Shown one piece after another: positions 10,956-24,280 of a stretch of DNA of 64,000 nucleotides (position 1 is the first letter of the stretch; every line of letters begins with the position of its first letter). The stretch comes from Tragulus kanchil (Eukaryota; Chordata; Mammalia; Artiodactyla; Tragulidae), in assembly GCA_022376925.1 (NCBI GenBank), contig JAIOJX010000028.1:75295001-75359000 (forward strand). The letters are read 5' to 3'. The translations under genes were made by a program, and so were the position numbers. Under the pieces are notes generated by a model. The model saw only the letters and a list, made by a program, of their open reading frames with translations, was not told the origin of the DNA and ran no database searches.

Positions 10956-11704
10956 TCACCTGATACAAATATATTTGTGTTGTGAATCTCTTACCTGATT
11001 GCTGGAATTGGAATCCATTATATAGGAACCTTGGTCTTCGAACAGTACCTTAACGGTACATTTTGGGCTGTGGGAAGCAAGGTGGTGGGTCCTTTGTGTT
11101 TGCTAGAGATGGCAGCCCTGCCCTCCTAGCACCCTCTGGGCTCTTCAGATTCAAGAAGGAGCTAAGGATAAAAGACACCGCACACCCTGCCCCCGCCTAA
11201 CCCCAGCGGCTCCGCCAGTTTTGAGGGAAACATTGTTTCAATAATGAGTCCCCTGGGGAAAATGGCAGTGGCATAATTTGGTCAAGCCAAATGAAGTGGA
11301 AGTCTGCAAAAGATTTTCTTGATAAGGGTGTCATTAAAGTCGCTTTCCCCCTTTCAACACTTGCTAAAAAGCAGGTTTTTAGCCTAGTGGTTTTCAGAAT
11401 CCTTTTGCACAATTGAAATTCCACTGAGCTTTTGTTGATGTATGTTATAGCTAGTGATGAGCTGGTAGATGTTTAACGACCAGCTGCCTGAGAAAACGTC
11501 GATTTTGTAGAAGCGTGTCCCCAGTTTCCACGGTGTTCAGGCTATCAATACAGCACCTCTAGACACAGAGCTGGGATGTGCACACATGCACACAGCTGGC
11601 TCCTCTGCTCGGGTCCACCACTGTTCACATGTATATGTGTATCTATATGGTAGATACACAGATACATGGATATTTGCCATATTGGAAGTAAAAAGTTTTT
11701 CGAG

Positions 11705-11784
11705 ACCTAAGAAGTTCTAAATGCAGCAAATCCATTTTTAGCCAGAAGCGATCGGACCTCTATGCAGTGGAAGCGAAAGCCTAA
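11705..11784 (+). pseudogene. NIT2: Degraded third copy of the NIT2 terminal exon
   Basis: Resembles the terminal exon but has lost several short stretches: within the first 40 bases, near ATACGCC, in the C run before ATTTTTAGCC, and AAA before the end. The acceptor cag is also damaged. The deletions break the frame. Because the following ~1.1 kb is nearly identical to 10667-11690, the decay is local to the joint. That fits raw-read noise, not evolutionary decay. Confidence 0.8.
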
Positions 11785-13377
11785 TGTTTCCTGTGAAACA
11801 AGACAGGAAGATCAGTTTCTACGACAGAGTTGGCCATCTTCTGAATTCTGTAATGGAGATTTTTTTTTTTTTTCCTCAGCCTTTTCCCTTCCTGTAAAGT
11901 AGGGAAGCTCTGTTGGATGATGGAGCCGATGCTCCATGATGTTCTCCACACCATGTTAGACAGTCGGAAAGGATTCAGGCTGGGACAGGAGGACAGGAGG
12001 AGGGGAGAGCTGTCAACCCTTCTCTACTCAGGTTGTCTTAAAGCAGTCATTAAAATATCCGCTCTTGGTTGATTCACCTGATACAAATATATTTGTGTTG
12101 TGAATCTCTTACCTGATTGCTGGAATTGGAATCCATTATATAGGAACCTTGGTCTTCGAACAGTACCTTAACGGTACATTTTGGGCTGTGGGAAGCAAGG
12201 TGGTGGGTCCTTTGTGTTTGCTAGAGATGGCAGCCCTGCCCTCCTAGCACCCTCTGGGCTCTTCAGATTCAAGAAGGAGCTAAGGATAAAAGACACCGCA
12301 CACCCTGCCCCCCCGCCCCCAACCCCAGCGGCTCTGCCAGTTTTGAGGGAAACATTGTTTCAATAATGAGTCCCCTGGGGAAAATGGCAGTGGCATAATT
12401 TGGTCAAGCCAAATGAAGTGGAAGTCTGCAAAAGATTTTCTTGATAAGGGTGTCATTAAAGTCGCTTTCCCCCTTTCAACACTTGCTAAAAAGCAGGTTT
12501 TTAGCCTAGTGGTTTTCAGAATCCTTTTGCACAATTGAAATTCCACTGAGCTTTTGTTGATGTATGTTATAGCTAGTGATGAGCTGGTAGATGTTTAACG
12601 ACCAGCTGCCTGAGAAAACGTCGATTTTGTAGAAGCGTGTCCCCAGTTTCCACGGTGTTCAGGCTATCAATACAGCACCTCTAGACACAGAGCTGGGATG
12701 TGCACACATGCACACAGCTGGCTCCTCTGCTCGGGTCCACCACTGTTCACATGTATATGTGTATCTATATAGGGATATAGATACACAGATACATGGATAT
12801 TTGCCATATTGGAAAGTAAGATTTCAAAGAAAAGAATACATGAATACACATCCTATTCATTTAACCTTTGAAAAACAGCACTGTATACTCATAAAAAGGC
12901 AAATGGCTTTTTAAAAATAAGTGCAAAATTTGGCAAAACTTGACATGTATATATCCATGAAACCACTTCAGTCAGTGTAATGAATATATTCAACGCCCCT
13001 AAAGTTTCCTTGTACTGTTTTGTAGTCTGGGTACCCCTCTTGTCTGCAGGTGGTCACTCACCAACTTTCTTACTACAGATTAGTTTGAATTTTCTACAAG
13101 TGGAATCATACTATATAGTTTTTTGTCTGTTTTGTAAATAAGTTCATTTGAATTCTTTTTTATTTTAGATTTCCACATACAAGTGATATGAGATTTGTCT
13201 TTGACTTCCATTAGTACGATAATCTCTAGGTCTATCCATGTTGCAAATGGCATTATTTCATTCTTTGTGGCTGAGTAATATTCCATTGCATATAGGTACC
13301 ACATCTTTATCAATTTATTTGTCCATGGACATTTAGATTGCTGCTATGTGTTGGCTTTTATAATTTGGGTGATGTAC

Positions 13378-13638
13378 TTTTTTTAGGTCACTTCTGTTGG
13401 TCTTTCATTTATCATCCATGTTTGTTCTTTGGCCTGTTTGGGCCTCCCATCGCAGTGGCCTCTGTCGCTGCAGACCACTGGCTTTGAGTGCATGTGCTCC
13501 AGAGCTCCAGCTCGGTAGTTGGACACATCGATCCAGCCGCCTATGCGGCACATGGGATCCCCCCAGGCCAGGGATCAAACCGGCACCCCCTGCACTGCAA
13601 GGCGGTGTCCTTACCCCTTGGACCACCAGGGAAGCCCC
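13378..13638 (-). mobile_element. CHR-like SINE inserted in L1
   Basis: Shares ggcctcccatcgcagtggcc and ggaccaccagggaagcccc with the other family A copies. The A-rich tail is short, so it is truncated or old. Confidence 0.75.
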
Positions 13639-14489
13639 GATGTATTTTTCTGAAATACAGTTTTGCCCAGGTATATGCCCAGGAGTGAGATTGTAGGATC
13701 ATATGGTAAATTACCAATGTAGGCTATTTCAATCAAACGTCGATTTTGTAGAAGCGTGTCCCCAGTTTCCACGGTGTTCAGGCTATCAATACAGCCCCAC
13801 AGAGCTGGGATGTGCACACATGCACACAGCTGGCTCCTCTGCTCGGGTCCACCACTGTTCACATGTATATGTGTATCTATATAGGGATATAGATACACAG
13901 ATACATGGATATTTGCCATATTGGAAAGTAAGATTTCAAAGAAAAGAATACATGAATACACATCCTATTCATTTAACCTTTGAAAAACAGCACTGTATAC
14001 TCATAAAAAGGCAAATGGCTTTTTAAAAATAAGTGCAAAATTTGGCAAAACTTGACATGTATATATCCATGAAACCACTTCAGTCAGTGTAATGAATATA
14101 TTCAACGCCCCTAAAGTTTCCTTGTACTGTTTTGTAGTCTGGGTACCCCTCTTGTCTGCAGGTGGTCACTCACCAACTTTCTTACTACAGATTAGTTTGA
14201 ATTTTCTACAAGTGGAATCATACTATATAGTTTTTTGTCTGTTTTGTAAATAAGTTCATTTGAATTCTTTTTTATTTTAGATTTCCACATACAAGTGATA
14301 TGAGATTTGTCTTTGACTTCCATTAGTACGATAATCTCTAGGTCTATCCATGTTGCAAATGGCATTATTTCATTCTTTGTGGCTGAGTAATATTCCATTG
14401 CATATAGGTACCACATCTTTATCAATTTATTTGTCCATGGACATTTAGATTGCTGCTATGTGTTGGCTTTTATAATTTGGGTGATGTAC

Positions 14490-14749
14490 TTTTTTTAGGT
14501 CACTTCTGTTGGTCTTTCATTTATCATCCATGTTTGTTCTTTGGCCTGTTTGGGCCTCCCATCGCAGTGGCCTCTGTCGCTGCAGACCACTGGCTTTGAG
14601 TGCATGTGCTCCAGAGCTCCAGCTCGGTAGTTGGACACATCGATCCAGCCGCTCTGCGGCACATGGGATCCCCCCAGGCCAGGGATCAAACCGGCACCCC
14701 CTGCACTGCAAGGCGGTGTCCTTACCCCTTGGACCACCAGGGAAGCCCC
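14490..14749 (-). mobile_element. Duplicate copy of the SINE at 13378
   Basis: Same insertion, same L1 flanks, inside the 12616-14834 tandem pair. Confidence 0.75.
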
Positions 14750-14833
14750 GATGTATTTTTCTGAAATACAGTTTTGCCCAGGTATATGCCCAGGAGTGAG
14801 ATTGTAGGATCATATGGTAAATTACCAATGTAG

Positions 14834-15190
14834 GTGTTTTTTAAATTTTTTTAAATTAATTAATTTATTTATTCTTGGCTATTCTGGGTTTTCACTGCTG
14901 TCACAGACTCTTCTCTAGTTGCAGGAGTGGGGACTACTCTCTAGTTGAGGTGAGCAGACTTCCTGTTGCAGTGACTTCTCTTATTGTGGAACGCGGGCAC
15001 CAGGGCACACAGGCTTCACTAGTTGTGCATGGGCTCAACAGTTGCGGCTCTAAGGCTCCAGAGCACAGGCTCAACAGTTGTGGCTCACAGGCTTAGTTCC
15101 TCCGCAGCATGTGGGATCTTCCCAAATCAGGGATCGAACCTGTGTCTCCTGCATTGGCAGGTGAGCTCTTTACTACTGAGCTACAAGCCC
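14834..15190 (-). mobile_element. Older CHR-type SINE in L1
   Basis: Left tail of ttaaattaattaatttattt type, internal cacaacaactac-like antisense repeats (caacagttgcggctc, caacagttgtggctc), and head gtgggatcttcccaaatcag. L1 sequence resumes at about 15195. Confidence 0.7.
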
Positions 15191-16162
15191 TCCAAATGTT
15201 TTTTTGGGAACCATCCATACCATTCTCCCCAGTGGCTCCACCAATTTACATCCCCACCAACGGCGTAGGAGGGTTCCCTTTTCTTTACACCCTCTCCAGC
15301 ATTTATTATTTGTAGACTTTTAATGGCCATTGTGACTGGTGTGAGGTGATACCTCATTGCAGTCTTGAGTTGTATTTCTCTGATAATTAACATCTTTTCA
15401 TGTACCTTTTGGTTATCTTTGTGTCTTTGGGAAAATATCTGTTCAGGTCTTCTCACTTTTTAAATTGGGTTGCTTCAGGGTTTTTTTGTACTGAGTTGTA
15501 TGAGGTCTTTTATTTTGAAGATTAATCCTTTATTGGTTGCATTGTTTGCTAATATTTTCGCCCATTTTGTGAGTTGTCTTTTTGCTTTGTTCATGGTTTT
15601 GTTTGCTGTACAAAAGTTTTAATTACTGTAGGAGGTGGATCCAAAAAAATATTGCTATGATTTACGTCAGAGTGCTCTGCCTGTTTTCCATTAAGAGTTT
15701 TATAATATCTGGTCTTGCATTTAGTTCTTTGATTAGTTTTGAGTTTGTTTTTGTTTATGGTGTTAGAGAGTGTTCTAATTTGATTCTTTTATATGTAGTT
15801 CTCCAGTTTTCTCAGCACCACTTACTAAAGAGACTGTGTTTTCTCCACTGCCTCCTTTGTCATAGATTAATCGATTATAGGTGCATGGGTTTATCTCTGG
15901 GCTTTCTATCCTGTTTCATTGACGTGTATTTCTGTTTTCTTTTTTTTTTTTTAATCAGTAACATACTATTTTAAATAATGTAGCTTGTGGTATAGCCTGA
16001 AGTCAGAGCCTGATTCCTTCAGCTCCATTTTTCTTTCTCAAGAATGCTTTGGCTATTTGAGGTATGACCCATTTTGAATTGGTAATTTTTTGTATGTGGT
16101 TATTTGGGGGTTTTTGCCTCTAACTATTCAGTTGTTCCATTGAATTGCCTTGACATCTTTGG

Positions 16163-16418
16163 CCTCTTTTATTGTTTTTCCATTGGTTTATTTTTCATAC
16201 ATCTTTATTCTTTGGCCTGTGTGGGCCTTCTATTGCAGTGGCCTCTCTCATTGCAGAGCACAGGGTCTGGACGCATATGCTCCAGAATGCTGGCTTGTAA
16301 TTGGACAACAATTACGAGCTGCTCTGCAGCATGTGGGATCTTCCTGGGCCAGGGATCAAACTGGTGCCCCTTACACTGCAAGGCAGACTCTTTACCCATT
16401 GGACCACCAGGGAAGCCC
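16163..16418 (-). mobile_element. CHR-like SINE, diverged family A member, in L1
   Basis: ctttggcctgtgtgggcctt ... ggaccaccagggaagccc on the plus strand. Several mismatches from the young copies. Confidence 0.75.
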
Positions 16419-17253
16419 AGTTGGCCATATATATTCATTATCTGTCTTTTTACCTGTAACTTAACAAAGTCTTAAAGTGAGAGAGTATTAGTCCCTCTTA
16501 ATTTCTCTCATCAGTGTTTGTTAATTTTACTGTAAAGGTAATGCTAATCTTTTGTCCATTTTACCCTAAAGCCTACACATTTTAATGCTGCAGTGTTGTT
16601 TTTTAAACTTATTCCTAGTTTTTTCATTGCTATTGTAGAAAATAGAATTTATTTTTGTATGTGCTCTTTTATCCTGAAACCCTGCTAAACTCAGTCTAAC
16701 AGCTTTTTATATGTGTGTATTCTATATGATTTTTTAACATAGATGACCATGTCTGTAAATACAGTATACAAAGTAAATAAGCTTCTTCCTTTTCAGTCTG
16801 GTTCTTTCCTTTCTTTCTTTCTTTTTTCCCTGGCCTATGACATTATCTAGAACCTCTAGTACAGTTCTGAATAGACTAGTGAATGGACATGATCTTAGAG
16901 AAAGCATTGTCTTTCAGAGATGCCCTTTATGAGGTCGGGAAATTCTTTTCTATTCCTAGTGTGCTGAGAGTTTTATGAGGTGCATGGGTTTATCTCTGGG
17001 CTTTCTATCGATTGACGTATTTCTGTTTTCTTTTTTTTTTTTTAATCAGTAACATACTATTTTAAATAATGTAGCTTGTGGTATAGCCTGAAGTCAGAGC
17101 CTGATTCCTTCAGCTCCATTTTTCTTTCTCAAGAATGCTTTGGCTATTTGAGGTATGACCCATTTTGAATTGGTAATTTTTTGTATGTGGTTATTTGGGG
17201 GTTTTTGCCTCTAACTATTCAGTTGTTCCATTGAATTGCCTTGACATCTTTGG

Positions 17254-17509
17254 CCTCTTTTATTGTTTTTCCATTGGTTTATTTTTCATACATCTTTATT
17301 CTTTGGCCTGTGTGGGCCTTCTATTGCAGTGGCCTCTCTCATTGCAGAGCACAGGGTCTGGACGCATATGCTCCAGAATGCTGGCTTGTAATTGGACAAC
17401 AATTACGAGCTGCTCTGCAGCATGTGGGATCTTCCTGGGCCAGGGATCAAACTGGTGCCCCTTACACTGCAAGGCAGACTCTTTACCCATTGGACCACCA
17501 GGGAAGCCC
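17254..17509 (-). mobile_element. Duplicate copy of the SINE at 16163
   Basis: Offset 1091 bp with the same L1 flanks. Confidence 0.75.
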
Positions 17510-17779
17510 AGTTGGCCATATATATTCATTATCTGTCTTTTTACCTGTAACTTAACAAAGTCTTAAAGTGAGAGAGTATTAGTCCCTCTTAATTTCTCTC
17601 ATCAGTGTTTGTTAATTTTACTGTAAAGGTAATGCTAATCTTTTGTCCATTTTACCCTAAAGCCTACACATTTTAATGCTGCAGTGTTGTTTTTTAAACT
17701 TATTCCTAGTTTTTTCATTGCTATTGTAGAAAATAGAATTTATTTTTGTATGTGCTCTTTTATCCTGAAACCCTGCTAA

Positions 17780-20025
17780 ACTCAGTCTAACAGCTTTTTA
17801 TATGTGTGTATTCTATATGATTTTTTAACATAGATGACCATGTCTGTAAATACAGTATACAAAGTAAATAAGCTTCTTCCTTTTCAGTCTGGTTCTTTCC
17901 TTTCTTTCTTTCTTTTTTCCCTGGCCTATGACATTATCTAGAACCTCTAGTACAGTTCTGAATAGACTAGTGAATGGACATACTTGTGTTGGTCCTGATC
18001 TTAGAGAAAGCATTGTCTTTCAGAGATGCCCTTTATGAGGTCGGGGAAATTCTTTTCTATTCCTAGTGTGCTGAGAGTTTTTATCTGGAAAGGCTATTGG
18101 ATTTTTTTTCAAATGCTTTTTCTGCCTTAATTGAGACAGACATCTTTTTCATTCTTTAGTGTTTACACTTTGTGAATTATATTGATTTTGGAATGGTAAA
18201 CCAATCTTACATTTCTGGGATAAACTTCACCTGACCATCATATATTGAAGTTTGCTCTTTCTTTCTTCTATTTGAGTTTCATTTGCTCCTACTTTTCTAG
18301 TTTTTTAAGTGGATGCTTAGGGTCATTGAAGAACTTTCCTCCTTTCTGAGTTGTTTTAGTGCTATAGATTTTCCTCTAAGTATTGTGTTAGTTGCTAATT
18401 TTGAAATAGATTTTCCGTATCTTTCTGTTACTGCTTTCTAGTTTGATTCCATGTGGGCAAATAACACATCTTTTATAACCTGACTACTTTTAAATTTGTT
18501 TTGTGAGATGTGGTTTATGGCCCAGAATATGCTCTTAGTAAGTGTTCCATGTGTTCTTGAAAAGAATGTGTATTCTCTTGCTGTTACAGGTGGAGTGTTC
18601 TATAAATGTCAACTAAGTCACCTTGGGTCATAGTGTTCTTAGCTCTCCTATAACTATGGTCAGTTTCTGTGTAATTTTTCTGTCATTTATTAACAGAGGA
18701 GTGTTGGTATCCCTGAGCGTAACTGTGAACTTGTCTACTTCTCATTAGTTATCTCACTTTGCTTCAGGTATGTTGAAGCTCTCTCATTAGGTGTGCATTT
18801 AGGGCTGTTAGGTCCTCTTGTTGAATGTCACCTTTTTTCACTGTGAATTAACAGTTTGCATCCCTGGATCCCACTTGATGCCAGTGTATGATTGTTTTTT
18901 TTTATTAACTCAGTCTAACAGCTTTTTATATGTGTGTATTCTATATGATTTTTTAACATAGATGACCATGTCTGTAAATACAGTATACAAAGTAAATAAG
19001 CTTCTTCCTTTTCAGTCTGGTTCTTTCCTTTCTTTCTTTCTTTTTTCCCTGGCCTATGACATTATCTAGAACCTCTAGTACAGTTCTGAATAGACTAGTG
19101 AATGGACATACTTGTGTTGGTCCTGATCTTAGAGAAAGCATTGTCTTTCAGAGATGCCCTTTATGAGGTCGGGGAAATTCTTTTCTATTCCTAGTGTGCT
19201 GAGAGTTTTTATCTGGAAAGGCTATTGGATTTTTTTTCAAATGCTTTTTCTGCCTTAATTGAGACAGACATCTTTTTCATTCTTTAGTGTTTACACTTTG
19301 TGAATTATATTGATTTTGGAATGGTAAACCAATCTTACATTTCTGGGATAAACTTCACCTGACCATCATATATTGAAGTTTGCTCTTTCTTTCTTCTATT
19401 TGAGTTTCATTTGCTCCTACTTTTCTAGTTTTTTAAGTGGATGCTTAGGGTCATTGAAGAACTTTCCTCCTTTCTGAGTTGTTTTAGTGCTATAGATTTT
19501 CCTCTAAGTATTGTGTTAGTTGCTAATTTTGAAATAGATTTTCCGTATCTTTCTGTTACTGCTTTCTAGTTTGATTCCATGTGGGCAAATAACACATCTT
19601 TTATAACCTGACTACTTTTAAATTTGTTTTGTGAGATGTGGTTTATGGCCCAGAATATGCTCTTAGTAAGTGTTCCATGTGTTCTTGAAAAGAATGTGTA
19701 TTCTCTTGCTGTTACAGGTGGAGTGTTCTATAAATGTCAACTAAGTCACCTTGGGTCATAGTGTTCTTAGCTCTCCTATAACTATGGTCAGTTTCTGTGT
19801 AATTTTTCTGTCATTTATTAACAGAGGAGTGTTGGTATCCCTGAGCGTAACTGTGAACTTGTCTACTTCTCATTAGTTATCTCACTTTGCTTCAGGTATG
19901 TTGAAGCTCTCTCATTAGGTGTGCATTTAGGGCTGTTAGGTCCTCTTGTTGAATGTCACCTTTTTTCACTGTGAATTAACAGTTTGCATCCCTGGATCCC
20001 ACTTGATGCCAGTGTATGATTGTTT
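17780..20025. repeat. Tandem pair 8 (17780-18907 / 18908-20025), offset 1128
   Basis: L1 sequence. Overlaps pair 7, so the start of the unit is present three times. Confidence 0.9.
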
Positions 20026-22031
20026 TTATATATTGTTGAATTTGCTCTGTCACACTGTTAATTTCTTCTTGATTCATTCTGGAAAGATGTACAGTTCTAG
20101 AAGTTTATGTTTCTGCTAGGTTTTCTTATTTGTTGGCATGGAATTGTTTTTAGTATTCTCTCAAATAATTTCTTTTTATCTGTGAAACTGGCTATAATTT
20201 CCTTTTCCATTTCTTTCATTTGGGTTCTCACTTAAAGAACCCTGGGTAAAGGCTTGTCAGTTTTATCTTTTCAAAAAGCTAGCTGATGGCGTATTGATCT
20301 TTTATTTTTTGGTCTCTATTTTATGTCGTCTTTGATCTTTATTATTTCCTTCTTTCTGCTCACTGTGGGCTTTGTATGTTCTTCTTTTGTAATTCCTTTA
20401 GATGTAGATTGAAATTTTTCTTGCTTCTTGAGGTAGGCCTGCTTTGCTGTAAACTTCCCTCTTAGAACTGTTTCTGCTTGCTGCATCAGATAAAGTTTGG
20501 AATGTTGTGTTTTGTTTTTTTTGCCTCTTAAGTCATGCATTTATTTTCATCCATCTTTTTTTAGTCTTTGGCATGTGTGGGCCTCCCATTGCAGTGGCCT
20601 CTCTCGTTGCAGAGTGCTGCTCTGGGTGCGTGTGCTGATTCCCTCTTTGAAAAGACACTACCTTTATATAAGATTCCTGTGACAGACAGTAGCAGATGGA
20701 TTCTAAAACTTATTTTTGTATTTCATTATATATGCATATTGTCTTGTTCTTTTATAGTTATCAGGGCATTTGCCTTCTGGTGTACTTGAAGACTATGAAA
20801 GACAGTAAAGTAGGCATCTCTTATTAAGATGTAATGTTGTATTCTTAGAAAGTAAGTGGTAACATGATCTCTCATTTCTCCTTGAAGAAAAGGGTATCTG
20901 AAATGTCAACTAAGTCATGGTTTCTTTTTGTAATTTTTCTGTCATTTATTAACAGAGGAGTGTTGGTATCCCTGAGCGTAACTGTGAACTTGTCTACTTC
21001 TCATTAGTTATCTCACTTTGCTTCAGGTATGTTGAAGCTCTCTCATTAGGTGTGCATTTAGGGCTGTTAGGTCCTCTTGTTGAATGTCACCTTTTTTCAC
21101 TGTGAATTAACAGTTTGCATCCCTGGATCCCACTTGATGCCAGTGTATGATTGTTTTTATATATTGTTGAATTTGCTCTGTCACACTGTTAATTTCTTCT
21201 TGATTCATTCTGGAAAGATGTACAGTTCTAGAAGTTTATGTTTCTGCTAGGTTTTCTTATTTGTTGGCATGGAATTGTTTTTAGTATTCTCTCAAATAAT
21301 TTCTTTTTATCTGTGAAACTGGCTATAATTTCCTTTTCCATTTCTTTCATTTGGGTTCTCACTTAAAGAACCCTGGGTAAAGGCTTGTCAGTTTTATCTT
21401 TTCAAAAAGCTAGCTGATGGCGTATTGATCTTTTATTTTTTGGTCTCTATTTTATGTCGTCTTTGATCTTTATTATTTCCTTCTTTCTGCTCACTGTGGG
21501 CTTTGTATGTTCTTCTTTTGTAATTCCTTTAGATGTAGATTGAAATTTTTCTTGCTTCTTGAGGTAGGCCTGCTTTGCTGTAAACTTCCCTCTTAGAACT
21601 GTTTCTGCTTGCTGCATCAGATAAAGTTTGGAATGTTGTGTTTTGTTTTTTTTGCCTCTTAAGTCATGCATTTATTTTCATCCATCTTTTTTTAGTCTTT
21701 GGCATGTGTGGGCCTCCCATTGCAGTGGCCTCTCTCGTTGCAGAGTGCTGCTCTGGGTGCGTGTGCTGATTCCCTCTTTGAAAAGACACTACCTTTATAT
21801 AAGATTCCTGTGACAGACAGTAGCAGATGGATTCTAAAACTTATTTTTGTATTTCATTATATATGCATATTGTCTTGTTCTTTTATAGTTATCAGGGCAT
21901 TTGCCTTCTGGTGTACTTGAAGACTATGAAAGACAGTAAAGTAGGCATCTCTTATTAAGATGTAATGTTGTATTCTTAGAAAGTAAGTGGTAACATGATC
22001 TCTCATTTCTCCTTGAAGAAAAGGGTATCTG
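19735..22031. repeat. Tandem pair 9 (19735-20900 / 20901-22031), offset 1131
   Basis: 20901-20931 is a 30-base remnant of the ~70 bases at 19735-19800. Confidence 0.9.
20541..20640 (-). mobile_element. Truncated CHR-like SINE
   Basis: Only about 100 bp of the middle region (tggcatgtgtgggcctccca, cctctctcgttgcagag). The tRNA-like head is missing. It recurs at about 21672-21771 in the next duplicate. Confidence 0.6.
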
Positions 22032-24280
22032 ACCAAAATGCACAATGAATTTGATCCGCCCGAATTGGAAGAATATTGCAGTCTAAGGCCATAAGAAAGC
22101 TGCAAAGTGTCATTCCTTTACTCCTGACTTTCATTGAGTTAGGCAGTGAGGCTTTTTTGTGTAATCCTTTAAGTCTGTTGTCACGTTTTGGACATCTATC
22201 ACCTGCCGTTTAGTTAAGGTAACAGCTAATGGAACTGATTCCCTCACAAGCTTGATAGCAGTTGCTGAAAATAAATCACGATGTGCAGTCTGTCATGAAA
22301 ATGTGACTTGACCCTAGCCCAAGGTATTTGAGAGCTAACAGATAATAGGTGTTGCATTGGCTACAAAGTAATAAAGTACTAACATTCCATGGTTTAAAAT
22401 GACTGAATAGTAGTCCTGTTGTCACATCAAACGGCTATTTAGGGAAGGGCTCCTTGTGGCTGCCAGGTAAGACCTGTGCACAAAGTGGAAAGGGCAGGCT
22501 TCTGGACCAGTGTTCTGCTCCACTGGCACTCGTGTTTTAAGGCTCTGCTGCTCCTTAGGCACTGCTGTGTAGGTTTTGGTTGTGAAAGGGTGTGATGGCG
22601 CTGGGGGGTGGAAAGGGAAAAGAGATGTGCTCTGTGATGTCTGCCCCGACCAAACATACGACCAGGGCAGCAGCTTCATACGGGCTTTTCCCTTTTAGGT
22701 CATACGTGCCAGTGTCTTCTCAAGTTATCTTCATTCAGGTCTGTTTCTTCTTGAGTGGAGATTGGAGGGTAAGTAAACATAGCTGCTGAAGAACATAAAA
22801 ATGGCCTTGTTAAAATTAGGAAGTAAAAGGTTAAGCCCCAGATCTACAGATTACTAAAACACACACATGTGAGACAGTTAGCTCCTGCTCAGTGATTCCT
22901 TGACAGCTAGTTCATAATTTACCAAATGACTAAGAACCTGCAAGAGTGGAGCCTGGTGGGCCAGGGGCCAGTGTTATGATCCTAGCTCTTCTGGATAGAG
23001 TTTAGTATTTCAAGTGTTTTACTTTGTGTGCAGCTGTTCTTAATATTGTGTCTGAAGATCATTCTCAAAGTTTCTTCCTGCAAAACAAAAACCGTTCCAT
23101 CTGTAAAAACTCCACCTTGCCTTTTTTTCCTGATACTTAGAAAGTAAGTGGTAACATGATCTCTCATTTCTCCTTGAAGAAAAGGGTATCTGACCAAAAT
23201 GCACAATGAATTTGATCCGCCGAATTGGAAGAATATTGCAGTCTAAGGCCATAAGAAAGCTGCAAAGTGTCATTCCTTTACTCCTGACTTTCATTGAGTT
23301 AGGCAGTGAGGCTTTTTTGTGTAATCCTTTAAGTCTGTTGTCACGTTTTGGACATCTATCACCTGCCGTTTAGTTAAGGTAACAGCTAATGGAACTGATT
23401 CCCTCACAAGCTTGATAGCAGTTGCTGAAAATAAATCACGATGTGCAGTCTGTCATGAAAATGTGACTTGACCCTAGCCCAAGGTATTTGAGAGCTAACA
23501 GATAATAGGTGTTGCATTGGCTACAAAGTAATAAAGTACTAACATTCCATGGTTTAAAATGACTGAATAGTAGTCCTGTTGTCACATCAAACGGCTATTT
23601 AGGGAAGGGCTCCTTGTGGCTGCCAGGTAAGACCTGTGCACAAAGTGGAAAGGGCAGGCTTCTGGACCAGTGTTCTGCTCCACTGGCACTCGTGTTTTAA
23701 GGCTCTGCTGCTCCTTAGGCACTGCTGTGTAGGTTTTGGTTGTGAAAGGGTGTGATGGCGCTGGGGGGTGGAAAGGGAAAAGAGATGTGCTCTGTGATGT
23801 CTGCCCCGACCAAACATACGACCAGGGCAGCAGCTTCATACGGGCTTTTCCCTTTTAGGTCATACGTGCCAGTGTCTTCTCAAGTTATCTTCATTCAGGT
23901 CTGTTTCTTCTTGAGTGGAGATTGGAGGGTAAGTAAACATAGCTGCTGAAGAACATAAAAATGGCCTTGTTAAAATTAGGAAGTAAAAGGTTAAGCCCCA
24001 GATCTACACATTTCTAAACACACACATGTGAGACAGTTAGCTCCTGCTCAGTGATTCCTTGACAGCTAGTTCATAATTTACCAAATGACTAAGAACCTGC
24101 AAGAGTGGAGCCTGGTGGGCCAGGGGCCAGTGTTATGATCCTAGCTCTTCTGGATAGAGTTTAGTATTTCAAGTGTTTTACTTTGTGTGCAGCTGTTCTT
24201 AATATTGTGTCTGAAGATCATTCTCAAAGTTTCTTCCTGCAAAACAAAAACCGTTCCATCTGTAAAAAACTCCACCTTGC
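21974..24280. repeat. Tandem pair 10 (21974-23134 / 23135-24280), offset 1161
   Basis: Intergenic. Near-identical except at the joint. Confidence 0.9.

Larger units (their letters stand above)
10573..12815. repeat. Tandem pair 5 (10573-11700 / 11701-12815), offset 1118
   Basis: NIT2 3' UTR and downstream DNA. Noise at 11650-11784. Confidence 0.9.
12616..14834. repeat. Tandem pair 6 (12616-13734 / 13735-14834), offset 1119
   Basis: L1 plus nested SINE. Confidence 0.9.
15887..18070. repeat. Tandem pair 7 (15887-16977 / 16978-18070), offset 1091
   Basis: L1 plus nested SINE. The end of the first copy lacks bases present at 17980-17999. Confidence 0.9.
12950..20540 (-). mobile_element. Large antisense L1 LINE (ORF2 3' half), broken up by SINEs and false duplications
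   Basis: Minus-strand translations carry L1 ORF2 C-terminal signatures: MWYLYAMEYYSATKNEIMPF at 13080-13313, NLPYDPTISLLGIY near 13650-13720, and [20 protein letters not shown] at 15181-15456. The plus strand to 20540 continues with reverse-transcriptase-region antisense. Frames are broken throughout, so it is inactive. The true length is shorter because four tandem duplicates lie inside it. Confidence 0.85.

Noticed and set aside
15582..15974. 130-codon hydrophobic open frame that looks like a membrane protein
   Set aside because: It is the antisense of L1 ORF2, T-rich and therefore rich in Phe, Leu and Cys codons. No independent support.
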